From Neochlamydia sp. S13 (GTDB taxonomy: Bacteria; Chlamydiota; Chlamydiia; Chlamydiales; Parachlamydiaceae), in assembly GCF_000648235.2 (NCBI RefSeq), contig NZ_AP017977.1:744001-808000 (forward strand): a DNA stretch of 64,000 nt, written 5' to 3'. Position numbers and translations under genes: made by a program. Positions within the stretch are counted from its first letter, which is position 1. Each line of letters opens with the position of its first letter. The notes beneath the pieces were generated by a model, which did no database searches, was not told where the DNA came from, and saw only the letters and a list, made by a program, of their open reading frames with translations. Below are positions 19,819 through 29,209 of this stretch, piece by piece.

Positions 19819-22800
19819 ATGCTTCCCCCTTCTACTCCTACTTCTCCCGTATCCAGCTTTCATAAATTTTTTGATTATATTCCTATTATAAGTATAGGAT
19901 CAGCGATTGCTCACTTTGCTATCCTCTTATTTGAAAAGTTTTCGCCGAAAAAAAGTTTGTATAACGCTCCATTAAATGAACGCAATATCCAGGTTATTTC
20001 TTCAGACAGCTGGGGGCACGGAAAAAGAGGTTTACTAGACTGTGTGCCTATTGCAGGAAACATTATTCTTGGGATTCATGACCTTTACCATAAATATTAT
20101 GGAGCTAAGCCCAAGCAAGAATTGCCTACCTCATCGAACTCTCATTCTGCTTCCACTTTGAGTACCACAGGTAAGACAGACGAGGCTTTTAAGAGAAAAA
20201 TTGCGCAACTTGAAGAAAAGTTAAAGCAAAAGGAAGCTTTAATTCAGCAACAAAATGTAGTAATTAGAAGCCACGAGCAAACAATAGAAAAATTAGACAA
20301 TCAATTGATTGTGGCAAAAGATGAAAATAAAAAGCTTAATAAAAAAGTTGAAAAAATTAGAAGAAAGAATGAAAACCTTATTAGCGAAAAAGAGAAGCTT
20401 CAACTTTTAATAGACAATAAAAATGATGAGCTTATTGGTGCCACAAATATCTACCAAACGACGCAAGACGAATTGCAAAAAGCCTATGCAAATTTGGCAG
20501 AGGCAAGAAAAGCTTTAGCTCAAGAGCAAACATTTGCTCAACAACATTCTAGCCTTGGTTCAGCTGAAGACTTGGAGAAATTAAATCAGGATTTACATCG
20601 ACAACAACAATTAGTTGAAGAATTGGAAAGGAAAGCCAATTCCATACGACAAAACTTGGAGAACGCTGAAAAAGAAAAAAATGATCTGATTCAGCAGTTG
20701 CAGCGTACGCAAGAGAGCTTGCAGCGTAAAGAGGCCAACCTTGAAGCAGCAACAAGGGCTTCGCAACTGGCTCATGAAAGCTTAGCAAACGTTCAAGAAA
20801 CGGTAGAAAGTGTACAAATAGAAAATGGCAAGCTAAAACATCAAGTGATAAATCTCACAAGTCATTTGAAAGATCGTGAGCAAGAAAACTTGGAGCTACA
20901 ACAGAGGATTGATGAGCTAGAGCTAAATAAGCAAGAAGCCATAGATCTAAGAAAAAAACTTGCTAGCCAGGAAAGCTTTGTAGCCACATTTTTAAAAGAA
21001 GAGCAACAAATACGCGAGGATCTTAGCAGTAAATTATCACAAGCACAAGAGACGATAAGGGAATATGTCTCTCAAGTTGAACAGCTACAGATGAAATATG
21101 AGGGTTTAAAAAGTAAATATCAGACTTTAAAAGATGAACCACCTTTAAAACAAGAATTAGAGGCGGTGGAGCGTAAGTTAGCAGAAATTACAGTACAAAG
21201 AGACCATTTGCTAGAGCAAATTGAATTCATCAAATTTGCTCAAACGCTTCCTTCTTTAGATAGATCTCTAAGTCTTAGCAGGTCTATGCATCCTGAGGAT
21301 GATATTTCTCATGATAATATCTCCCAGGTGACAGATTCAGGAGAAATGACAGAATGGACTTTAATTGCAGAGAAAGAAAAAACAGAAGATGAAGGAGTGA
21401 CTTTTGCTGGTAAATTCTCCTCGCGTTATAAAAGGGAAAATATCGATACCTATATCCAACATGTTCTGACAGCAGGCAATCATGCCGCAGATGACCTTGC
21501 AAAACGGATACAAGAAATACTTAATTACGAAATTCCTCCTGCTCTTCTTTCTGAATTAATCTTAAATTTTAACGAGCAGATACGAAAAAAAGCTCTTTTA
21601 ATCCACGAAAGATTAGGCATTAACAGCGATAACATCGAGCAATTTATTAAGCCGAATGATCCTATTGTGGAGAAAGGAAAAAGGCTTGCGAAAGAATATG
21701 AAAACGAGATCATGAGTGCGTTACAGGATGCATGTAGGCAGTCTGCTGAAAAATGGCCTCAGCATAAGAAAGATCTCCTCTCTTTAACGGACGAATGCTT
21801 CAAAATTTATCAAAACGCCTATTTTCAAGGCGTCGTACATTTTAACCATTGGTGGAGAGAAGTGTACGATAAAACAATCAATTTTAGTAAAGAGGAGCTC
21901 GGCGCAGCTCAAGTGCAACTAAAAGCTGTGGGAGAACCTTACAGCTCGGCCGCACCGCGCAATCGCCAAGATACTCAAAACCCTGCTGTCCCTAACTTCT
22001 TTAGAACAACCTACCTTCCTTATCTATCCTCTCCTACTTCGGATATGAAAGCGATCAAAATGGACAATGTGACTCGTTCGGCTATCCCAGTGGAGTTTGA
22101 CCAGACAAACAAAGAAATTCGCGAGCAAATTAATAGACAAATCGTAAAAAAAATACTAGAAGAACATGCGCTAGAATATTTAAAAAAACATTCAGGACAA
22201 GCAAGCGGCGAAATTCCTATAAAATTGGATTTTGCAGCCGTCACTTTATTATCCCCCTCATCAGTGTTAGATTGGGCTAATTATTTTGGAAAATTGGCTA
22301 ATGCAGATAATGAAGCCATGCTTCTAAAGGAAGCAAAAGAGGCTTACGAATATTGGCATGGAAAACCTTTGGTAGTTAAAGGTCAAGAGTTTCAATTTCA
22401 AATTACCTATATGAACATACCCTGCAATGACCTTTATTTTAAATCTTTAGAATGGTCAACGCAGGCTTATGCACTAGAATGGGAGGCCAATCAAATAGCT
22501 ATAAAACACCTAGCGCAAAAAGTCGTAGAATATGAACTAGCGGTGAAAAAAGAAATAGAGGAGAATAATACTTCCTCTGACTTAAAATCAAAAATGATGA
22601 AAGTTAAAATCTTACAAAATCTTTTGAAAGATGTAGAATCTATATTAAATATCCCTGAAGGTAAAAAATTAGAAGCTTTTGGTAATAATTATTATGCTCT
22701 AGTCTCTCGGGTACTCATGTTAACTAGTTTAGTAAGCGATGGGGTACACTTTGGATGCCGAAGCGGCAAGGACCGTACGGGCCTAGCTAATCTTGAGGTA

Positions 22801-23061
22801 GACAAATTGCTACAGCTTACTCATGCATTAGAAGGTTATCCTTCATTAGAAGCAGAGGTGAATGAGCCTAAAATAAGGGCTATGGCTAAAGAGATAGGAC
22901 ATCAACTCTATATAGATTCCGGTAATCTTGATGTGATTCCTGAGGCAAATCTAGGATGTCCTTTGGGAATGAATATAGGAGCTTGTGCCAATCCAGGGGA
23001 TAAAGAAGCTAAAGAATATGCTCTGGCAGGGGCAAAAGCTTTCGTACGTCCAGGTCATTAA
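19819..23061 (+). CDS. Coiled-coil protein with SopB/IpgD-like inositol-phosphatase domain
   Basis: A 1080-residue probable secreted effector. Residues 10-95 contain two hydrophobic stretches (FDYIPIISIGSAIAHFAILL and LLDCVPIAGNIILGI) that could touch a membrane. Residues about 120-480 are a long Glu/Lys/Gln-rich coiled coil. The C-terminal 550 residues hold LLSPSSVLDWA and a phosphatase loop CRSGKDRTG with Cys980 and Arg986, preceded by a region ending ALVSRVLML. This loop is almost identical to the CKSGKDRTG loop of Salmonella SopB and Shigella IpgD, which dephosphorylate host phosphoinositides. There is no signal peptide, as expected for type III export. GAGGAG stands before the ATG. It is an isolated gene downstream of an IS element. 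The substrate is inferred from the family; the coiled-coil fusion is unusual. Confidence 0.75.
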   Translation: MLPPSTPTSPVSSFHKFFDYIPIISIGSAIAHFAILLFEKFSPKKSLYNAPLNERNIQVISSDSWGHGKRGLLDCVPIAGNIILGIHDLYHKYYGAKPKQELPTSSNSHSASTLSTTGKTDEAFKRKIAQLEEKLKQKEALIQQQNVVIRSHEQTIEKLDNQLIVAKDENKKLNKKVEKIRRKNENLISEKEKLQLLIDNKNDELIGATNIYQTTQDELQKAYANLAEARKALAQEQTFAQQHSSLGSAEDLEKLNQDLHRQQQLVEELERKANSIRQNLENAEKEKNDLIQQLQRTQESLQRKEANLEAATRASQLAHESLANVQETVESVQIENGKLKHQVINLTSHLKDREQENLELQQRIDELELNKQEAIDLRKKLASQESFVATFLKEEQQIREDLSSKLSQAQETIREYVSQVEQLQMKYEGLKSKYQTLKDEPPLKQELEAVERKLAEITVQRDHLLEQIEFIKFAQTLPSLDRSLSLSRSMHPEDDISHDNISQVTDSGEMTEWTLIAEKEKTEDEGVTFAGKFSSRYKRENIDTYIQHVLTAGNHAADDLAKRIQEILNYEIPPALLSELILNFNEQIRKKALLIHERLGINSDNIEQFIKPNDPIVEKGKRLAKEYENEIMSALQDACRQSAEKWPQHKKDLLSLTDECFKIYQNAYFQGVVHFNHWWREVYDKTINFSKEELGAAQVQLKAVGEPYSSAAPRNRQDTQNPAVPNFFRTTYLPYLSSPTSDMKAIKMDNVTRSAIPVEFDQTNKEIREQINRQIVKKILEEHALEYLKKHSGQASGEIPIKLDFAAVTLLSPSSVLDWANYFGKLANADNEAMLLKEAKEAYEYWHGKPLVVKGQEFQFQITYMNIPCNDLYFKSLEWSTQAYALEWEANQIAIKHLAQKVVEYELAVKKEIEENNTSSDLKSKMMKVKILQNLLKDVESILNIPEGKKLEAFGNNYYALVSRVLMLTSLVSDGVHFGCRSGKDRTGLANLEVDKLLQLTHALEGYPSLEAEVNEPKIRAMAKEIGHQLYIDSGNLDVIPEANLGCPLGMNIGACANPGDKEAKEYALAGAKAFVRPGH

Positions 23062-23248
23062 TCTAAAAAGATTATGCAAGTTTGATTACCATAGGATTAA
23101 ACTTGTATTTACATAGGATCTTAAGTTAATTCTTTAGGCACTAGCCATGAGTAGAAATTTGCACATTTTTTGCCTAGCTTTAATTTCTTTCTAAGATTGA
23201 AATAGGACTAGAAGAGGAAGCTAGGTCAGAGAGCTTCTCTTTAATAGG

Positions 23249-24598
23249 TTACTTTTCTTCATTTAGAAGAGGAGAAGATTCAATAGGTTTGATACGCACT
23301 TTTTCTACTGAACGATCGCTAGATTCTAAAATCTCTAGCTCAAAGTTATCATGATGGATGATAAAGTTTGTAGAGGGAATGGCGCCAGCTACATGGAATA
23401 CATAGCCGCCTACAGTATCATATTCTTCTTCCTGGGGAATTTGAATGCCAAGCTGTGCCTCTACATCAAAAATGCTCATTTTAGCATCAATAATCCAAGA
23501 ACCGTCCGCTAATTGTTTAACAGTTTCTTCTTCTTGATCATATTCATCTGCAATTTCTCCTACAATTTCTTCCAATATATCTTCTATAGTGATGATTCCT
23601 TCTGTACTTCCATATTCATCCACCACAATGGCAAAATGAACTTGTTTTTGGCGAAATTCTTGTAGAAGATTGGAAATTTTTTTTGTTTCCGGTGTATATA
23701 AAATGCTTTTTTGTATAGCTTCAATGGGTGTATCAAGAATCCTCGAGTCTTTTTTTTCCTCATATTCCATGTATTTTTTCAAAACATCTTTGTACATAAG
23801 TACTCCTACGATATTATCTAACGAATGTCGATAGATAGGAGTGCGGCTGTACCCCTCATGTTGCAAAAGCCGGGCTGCTTCTTTAATGGATGTGTCTGCA
23901 GATAAGCTAAACATATTGAGGCGGGGCACCATCACTTCACGAGCACAGCGTTCCTTGAAAGTTAAAACAGATTCTATAAGTTTTTTATCATGAAAATTTA
24001 GAGTGGGGCTAACTTCTGCTTCTTGAATTAATTCAATAATCTCTTTTTTAGCTTGAGCACTAGGTACCTGCGTTGAATCGAAGTATAAGTCATAAGATCT
24101 TAAATGGGAGATTTTTAGAAAAATAAAAGCTAGAGGAAATGCAAGAAAAAAGTAAACAGAAGAAAAAGAAAACCCTATTTTGAGAGCTTTTTCTGGTAGA
24201 TGTGTGCCTAATAATCTTGGTAGATAATCACCCAGAACAAAAGAGGCTAGAATTAAAATGAGAAGGCTTATAATTATCCATAATGTATTCAGGTAATCAG
24301 GCCTTTCGCGAAGGGAGTTAAAGAGAGTGGTCTGCGACAGAAAAATGATGCCGCAGGCTGTATAACCAAAACGCGCTAAATTTTGAGCACAAATCGCTGT
24401 GAAAAATAGGCTTTCATATTCATGATGAGGAAAAAAAATATGATGAAAGGATCTGTACAAAAAAAAAGAATTCATCGCTTTAATTTGCTTTTGAGCATCT
24501 TTTTTATGCATACGACGGAAAGAGCTAATCACCGCTGTGAGGAGAAAGGATCCGAGGAGGAAAAAAAGTGTCAAAAAGAACATCCAAATGAGAAACAA
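23249..24598 (-). CDS. CNNM/CorC-type membrane protein with DUF21 and CBS pair
   Basis: A 449-residue integral membrane protein of the hemolysin C/CorC family, some members of which export Mg2+ or Co2+. The N-terminal DUF21 domain (residues about 1-175) has four hydrophobic segments. Two CBS domains follow, with EVMVPRLNMFSL, EGYSRTPIYRH and NIVGVLMYKDV, then VHFAIVVDEYGSTEGIITIE and DILEEIVGEI. The C-terminal CorC_HlyC domain (about 355-440) has LADGSWIIDA and EYDTVGGYVF. It lies 18 bp after ybeY on the same strand; ybeY beside a CBS protein is also the order in C. trachomatis, from memory. The transported ion is not known. Confidence 0.88.
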   Translation of the reverse strand: MFLIWMFFLTLFFLLGSFLLTAVISSFRRMHKKDAQKQIKAMNSFFLYRSFHHIFFPHHEYESLFFTAICAQNLARFGYTACGIIFLSQTTLFNSLRERPDYLNTLWIIISLLILILASFVLGDYLPRLLGTHLPEKALKIGFSFSSVYFFLAFPLAFIFLKISHLRSYDLYFDSTQVPSAQAKKEIIELIQEAEVSPTLNFHDKKLIESVLTFKERCAREVMVPRLNMFSLSADTSIKEAARLLQHEGYSRTPIYRHSLDNIVGVLMYKDVLKKYMEYEEKKDSRILDTPIEAIQKSILYTPETKKISNLLQEFRQKQVHFAIVVDEYGSTEGIITIEDILEEIVGEIADEYDQEEETVKQLADGSWIIDAKMSIFDVEAQLGIQIPQEEEYDTVGGYVFHVAGAIPSTNFIIHHDNFELEILESSDRSVEKVRIKPIESSPLLNEEK

Positions 24599-24616
24599 CT
24601 ACTTCTCCTTTATTAT

Positions 24617-25138
24617 CTATTTAGGTAATAGTAATAGATTAAGTTTCTTTAAATTAACCATGTGTTTTTTTTCCGCTTTTCGCATGATCAGCTTTTTCTT
24701 TCTTTCAGTATCCTCGTATCCCATTAAATGAAGCAGCCCGTGTACAATATATAAAGTACATTCTTCGTAAGGATCGCCTGAATGCTTTTTAGCATATTCA
24801 AAGGCGGTTTGAGGGCAAACAAAAATTTCTCCTAGAATTCTATATTTCTCCGGCCCTTCTCCATGATTATTTGTATCCATAGGGAAAGAGATACAGTCAG
24901 TTGTCGAGGGGTCATTAAAATATTGCTGATGGAGCTGGGAAATTACGAGAGGTGTTACAAAATATATAGATAGTTCATCACAACTTTGATTTTCTAACTT
25001 AATAACAGCATCAGCAATTTTTTTGACTAAGCGCAGGGGAAAAGATAAATTTTTTTGCTTATTGTGGACGTGTATTTGCACAAATGTAATAAGTGGGTTA
25101 AAAGCTACTTTGTTAACACAAAGACCTATTGAATGCAA
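24617..25138 (-). CDS. ybeY: Endoribonuclease YbeY
   Basis: A 173-residue UPF0054 metallo-RNase that acts in 16S rRNA 3'-end maturation and ribosome quality control. It contains STTDCISFPMD (family TDVLSFP) and ILGEIFVCPQTAFEYAKK. The metal motif reads HGLLHLMGYED where the family has HGxLHLxGYDH: His133 and His137 are kept, but the third ligand position is Asp143. Asp can bind zinc, so activity is not excluded. The first 20 residues look non-conserved, and a GTG start about 20 codons downstream is possible. It precedes the CorC gene by 18 bp. Confidence 0.9.
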   Translation of the reverse strand: MHSIGLCVNKVAFNPLITFVQIHVHNKQKNLSFPLRLVKKIADAVIKLENQSCDELSIYFVTPLVISQLHQQYFNDPSTTDCISFPMDTNNHGEGPEKYRILGEIFVCPQTAFEYAKKHSGDPYEECTLYIVHGLLHLMGYEDTERKKKLIMRKAEKKHMVNLKKLNLLLLPK

Positions 25139-25173
25139 GAAGAAGAAAAATTTTTTTAAAAGATGGAAAGCCA

Positions 25174-25191
25174 GGAGCCTGTAGGGGCTCC
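25174..25191 (-). terminator. Short hairpin after the small-basic-protein genes
   Basis: GGAGCC and GGCTCC pair around a six-base loop, 9 bp beyond the stop of the 52-residue gene. A T-rich stretch (TTTTAAAAAAATTTTT) comes later on the minus strand, so termination would be weak. Confidence 0.35.
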
Positions 25192-25200
25192 GTAACTCTT

Positions 25201-25359
25201 TTAAAGAACTGGTGTTTTAGGTAAACCTGTTATGCGAGTTTTCTTTTCCGCATCCCAGCGTCCTAATTTTTTTAATACATCGATTCTTTCAAATCTTTTT
25301 AAAACGTTACGTTTGGTGGCCCCTTTGTTGGCTTTTCCAAAGCTTGGATGTCTTGACAT
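25201..25359 (-). CDS. Small basic protein of Chlamydiae/Verrucomicrobia
   Basis: A 52-residue Lys/Arg-rich protein that starts MSRHPSFGKANKGATKRNVL, continues KRFERIDVLKKLGRW and ends GLPKTPVL. I recognise this pattern as the conserved small basic protein of the Chlamydiae and Verrucomicrobia, encoded near ybeY in Chlamydia; its role is unsettled, though its size and charge suggest RNA or ribosome association. Its ATG lies 15 bp after the stop of the 57-residue gene, with GGATCGAG just upstream. It is too short for ordinary ORF cut-offs. Confidence 0.8.
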   Translation of the reverse strand: MSRHPSFGKANKGATKRNVLKRFERIDVLKKLGRWDAEKKTRITGLPKTPVL

Positions 25360-25374
25360 AACTCGATCCTTAGA

Positions 25375-25548
25375 TTACTTAATTTTTGGAATAAAAGCTT
25401 GTTTGGCAATAGCGCCTTCCAAAGCATTTGAGTGGGATTTAAATCCCTCTTTCAAATTTTCTTTACGGGGTCCAGTTTTTTTAGCAGGAAGGCTAGGCTT
25501 GCGATGAGATTTGCTGCGTCTTTCTGCTTGTTTACTAATACGAACCAT
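25375..25548 (-). CDS. Second small basic protein upstream of ybeY
   Basis: A 57-residue highly basic protein that starts MVRISKQAERRSKSHRKPSL and contains KKTGPRKENLKEGFKSH, ending AFIPKIK. It has no signal peptide or hydrophobic segment; the charge suggests nucleic-acid binding. GGAGTATAAA precedes the ATG. It is followed after 15 bp by the 52-residue small basic protein, and then by ybeY and the CorC gene on the same strand. C. trachomatis carries two small ORFs at the equivalent place, from memory. The function is unknown. Confidence 0.75.
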   Translation of the reverse strand: MVRISKQAERRSKSHRKPSLPAKKTGPRKENLKEGFKSHSNALEGAIAKQAFIPKIK

Positions 25549-25737
25549 TTTATACTCCTAAAGTCATAAAGCAAGCTGATTATAAGGATTTAAGCCAATT
25601 GATGCAAGTAAAATGAAAATTTAGACAGGGGAAAGCTTATAGACGATTATTTCCCTTGATAATAAATGTAAAATTCAATTAAAATTTATTATAAATAATA
25701 TAGATATTCCTACTAACTAACCAAAATATAAAGATAC

Positions 25738-27222
25738 ATGAAGGGTCCTGTAGCGCGCGACAGTATAGGAAGGTGTACGCCAGGCAATGATCTCTATGCC
25801 ATGATTCGCAATCCTATGGCAAAGGTAGCGCCTGTGGCAAAGCCCGTAGATACAATAAGATCTTCTCGTTTGCGCCTTGAAAGAGAAGCAACGGCTAAAA
25901 TTGGCAAATTCATGCAAAATTTTTTAGTGGTTGCACGAGCCGGCAAATATATCTTTTTGGCATTCACTCTACCCCCTTATTTGTTGCTATACGGATTACC
26001 TAAATGGGTCGTTGAAAATACTGTCCCCCTTTTATTTTATCTTTCCTTAAAGCCTTTCCAGATGATGCATCACAAGCTAAGGTACGCACTTAAAAGCCAT
26101 GAAGCTAGCAAGAATGTTATCTACAGTATAAAAAACTTGTTTTCGCACGCTTTTAAGCATACTGCGGAATACATTCAATGGATTCAACGCACAAGCCAGG
26201 CTTTGTTTGTACATTTAAAGCATTCTATGGTTGCTTTAAGCTATCGTCTATTGCAGCCTTATTTGCCTATCATGCAAAGAAGCATTCAAACCGCGGAAGC
26301 AGTTACAAAGATGCTTTTGCAAAAGACTTATCAACGAGGTGATAAGCAAGCAGAACTGGCTCGCGAATTTGCATTATTATTGTGGAAAATAGCTAAAGAA
26401 GAGTTTGCTGGCCCTCTTAATCTTTATATCAATGATTTGAAAGCTAAATTTAATACCTTTAAGAAGCATTTAAAAAAGCAGATAGAAAAGCCTCGTCTGG
26501 AAATTCAGAAGTTTAACGATAACCTAATACATCAACTGAAACGAATCAATGAAACCCTACAAACTTTAGGACTAAAGATTTCTAAACATGCAGAAATAAT
26601 GACTTTAACTGTAATCAATGCGGCTCTTCCCTTCATTGGATGGGCTAAGCCGCAAATCCAGCGCAGCGTCAATCTTTTCCAAACGGGCAGAGCAAAGTTA
26701 AACCACCATTTGACACACTTAAGTAGCATTATGCAAAACTTAACGTTATCAGCTTTAAAAGCATCGCGCTTTAGCCAACATCTGATTGTTAATTCAGTAA
26801 AAGACGTTTTTAAAGCAATAGTTCCTCGCTTTGTAAAGCAATTTTTTAATCCTAAAGGCGGTTTTAAGCAAAAGAGGCAGCAAATGCTAGAATTTTTTTT
26901 AGGAAAAGCGAAAAAGCTTCAGGGCTTTGCAAAACACTTGCTAAGTAGTGCTCTAGAAGCCTCTAAAAAAGGTTTGTTTAAGTTTTTGCAAAAATTTTAC
27001 AAGTTTATCTTCTTAATCGGTAAGCAGCTTAAAGAATTGCCCATGCGTCTTGCTAAAGCAATTTTCCGAAGTTATCTTTTTGCTTGCAATTCTTTTGTTC
27101 AGATAAATCACCTTATGCGTTGGTTTTTTATCTTAAGTTACGTGCTCGTACGTTTAGCATGGCAAGAATTGCGTGAGATAGCAGGACGTATTCTCGAAAG
27201 TTATAGCTTTAAAAAAATTTAG
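25738..27222 (+). CDS. Basic hypothetical protein with membrane-anchor segments
   Basis: A 494-residue protein not recognised. It is rich in Lys, His, Phe and Leu and clearly cationic. Residues about 70-108 form two closely spaced hydrophobic segments (KYIFLAFTLPPYLLLYGLP, then NTVPLLFYLSLKP). The middle is a long amphipathic helical region with repeated K/H-x-x-x-F-like spacing, and a last hydrophobic stretch (FFILSYVLVRLAW) lies near residue 470. There is no cleavable signal. The ribosome-binding site is weak, and an in-frame ATG at residue 22 is an alternative. It is divergent from the small-basic-protein cluster, with IS701 debris just downstream. It could be membrane- or host-targeted; no function is claimed. 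Confidence 0.65.
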   Translation: MKGPVARDSIGRCTPGNDLYAMIRNPMAKVAPVAKPVDTIRSSRLRLEREATAKIGKFMQNFLVVARAGKYIFLAFTLPPYLLLYGLPKWVVENTVPLLFYLSLKPFQMMHHKLRYALKSHEASKNVIYSIKNLFSHAFKHTAEYIQWIQRTSQALFVHLKHSMVALSYRLLQPYLPIMQRSIQTAEAVTKMLLQKTYQRGDKQAELAREFALLLWKIAKEEFAGPLNLYINDLKAKFNTFKKHLKKQIEKPRLEIQKFNDNLIHQLKRINETLQTLGLKISKHAEIMTLTVINAALPFIGWAKPQIQRSVNLFQTGRAKLNHHLTHLSSIMQNLTLSALKASRFSQHLIVNSVKDVFKAIVPRFVKQFFNPKGGFKQKRQQMLEFFLGKAKKLQGFAKHLLSSALEASKKGLFKFLQKFYKFIFLIGKQLKELPMRLAKAIFRSYLFACNSFVQINHLMRWFFILSYVLVRLAWQELREIAGRILESYSFKKI

Positions 27223-27277
27223 CTTCTTAGTACTACAGTGGTAAATATAAACATAGCTTTCTTTGCCTTTGATAGTG

Positions 27278-28002
27278 TTAGTAACAGGTTCTTGCTTGAT
27301 GCTTATGATGCCAATTAGACCATTCTAGCCAATAACTCCAACATTGCTTAATAGAGGTGTGGGCATCTATCCCTAGACGCCTAGCTTCTTGCAAGGTATA
27401 TCTAATTAAATTAAATTTCGGTGCTTTTAGAAACTTCTTCATATGAAGCCTAAAGAGCTTTCTTTTCTTCTCCAGCGGGTTGAAAGCATCGCGCAAGCCC
27501 GAAAAATAAGTTAAAGCTAATCAACAAAGCATCATGTGCGAGTACCAACCGATGTAACTTCTCACCTCATAGTGATCAAGCCCAATTTCTCCTTTAGAAG
27601 CTTTAAAGCATTCCTTTATCGTCCAGCGGCTCCCTGCAGCTTTAGCCATAGCTTGTAAAGTAACATTGTTGGGACAACAAGGTATATAATAAGCTACATC
27701 ACGAGGATCTTTTACGTTACGTTTTAATAAAAACCAGCGTGCCCACCCTTTAAGTGCTATTTGAATTGACTTCTAGACGATACCACTGATAATAGCGTTC
27801 GCCTTTTGCTCCTTTTCCTGTTGATAAGCTCTGCCAGTCTTTTGGCTTAATTTCTGCAAGGAAACGTTGGACTGAATTTCGATCAAACAAAACCTACGCT
27901 CACATGGTAGTTAGATAGCACAGCTAATATATAAGGACAGCATTCTTGCTCTAGATAAGCTCTTAAGGGATAAACTCCCTACACCTCATCTCCTACTACT
28001 TA
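27278..28002 (-). pseudogene. IS701-type transposase remnant
   Basis: Pieces of one transposase lie in several frames: GDEV-stop-GVYPLRAYLEQ, then WQSLSTGKGAKGERYYQWYR, GSRWTIKECFKASKGEIGLD, and HYEVRSYIGWYSHMML. These match the DDE region of IS701-family transposases (WTIEECFEEAKGE-type motif). There are stops and frame changes, and everything upstream of the GDEV block is missing. The truncated 5' side abuts the IS5-type element that starts just to the right and reads the opposite way. Confidence 0.8.
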
Positions 28003-28048
28003 ATGTAAATTTTAGTAAAATGGTGACTCAACATTTAAAGGAGGCACC

Positions 28049-28873
28049 ATGAAGTTTGATAAGATAGAGAAATTAGATGATGAGCGATTTAGACGATTGA
28101 CAGGGGTCAAGCGTACCACCTTTAATAAGATGGTGCAAATTTTACAGCAAGCCGATACGGCCAAGAAGATTAAAGGCGGGCGTAAATATAAACTGCGTTT
28201 AGAAGACATGCTGTTGATGGCTTTGGAATATATGCGCGAATATAGGACCTATTTTCATATTAGCCAAAGCTATGGAGTCAGTGAAAGTTCAGCTTATAAA
28301 GCGGTGAAATGGATTGAAGATACGTTAATCAAGCATCCAGATTTTGCTTTACCGGGACGTAAAGAGCTTTTGAAAAGCGATACGGAATATGAGGTTATTT
28401 TGGTTGATGCTACAGAAACGCCTATTGAGCGCCCTAAAAAAAACAAAAGCGTTATTATTCAGGGAAAAAGAAAAAACATATCCTAAAGACCCAAGGTGTA
28501 GTCGATAAGAAAAGTAAAAAAGTAATTTGTACTTCACATGGTAATGGCAAAAAGCATGATTTTAGGCTATTCAAAGAATCCCAGGTTAAACTCCATCCAC
28601 AAACAAAAGTGCTAACAGATTTGAGGTTATCAAGGATTAAGAAAGCTACATATTCAAACCCAGATGCCCAAAAAAAAGTAAGAAGAATCCTTTAACTAAA
28701 GAGGATAAAAAACAAATCAAAGTTTATCAAGAGAAAGAGCTGCCAATGAAAATGTCATTGGCCTCCTTAAGCGATTTAAAATTATAGCAGATCGCTACAG
28801 AAATAGGCGTAAAAGATTTGCACTTCGCTTCAACTTAATTGCAGCAAATTCTAACTGGGAATTAAATATGTAA
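28049..28873 (+). pseudogene. IS5-family (IS427-like) transposase, frameshifted
   Basis: The first frame (145 codons) starts MKFDKIEKLDDERFRRLTGV behind AAAGGAGG. It contains the N-terminal helix-turn-helix region and the first catalytic block EVILVDATETPIERPKK. It ends at 28486 just after A-AAA-AAC, a canonical -1 slippery heptamer. Slipping back gives HILKTQGVVDKKSK and CTSHGNGKKHDFRLFKES. That frame is then broken near LTDLRL, where an intact relative would read LTDSGYQG. Further lesions follow before the last fragment ends near 28873. It is dead in its present form, whatever the status of the slippery site. Confidence 0.82.
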
Positions 28874-29209
28874 GTTTTGAAAGAGTTTTATTCCATCATT
28901 CGATAGAAGAATTAAAAAATTGCGCCAAAAAGAGCCGTTTTTCTCAAATAAAGCAAAGAATTAAGTTTATTCTTTTAGCCAAATTAAAATTGCTGCGTCA
29001 CTTAATCGCCAAAACCTGTAGCTGCTCCTGAATGCTTGGAAGGTCCCCCCTTTCCTTAGGTCTATCTGAAAAAAAGCGCCGGTAAATTATCTTTGAATTG
29101 TTTTTCATTGATAAGGATACGAATTCGTTTGACTTGCTTTTTTAATTTTTTTTATATTGCCTTTAAAAAATAAGAATGCTGAAAAGTCATCACTACCCAA
29201 GGAAATAAA
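28874..29209. other. Intergenic, IS debris and F-box/LRR gene leader
   Basis: About 340 bp. The first part (to about 29,010) may still belong to the IS5-type element. The remainder is AT-rich and must carry the promoter of the F-box/LRR gene. No RNA gene seen. Confidence 0.4.
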
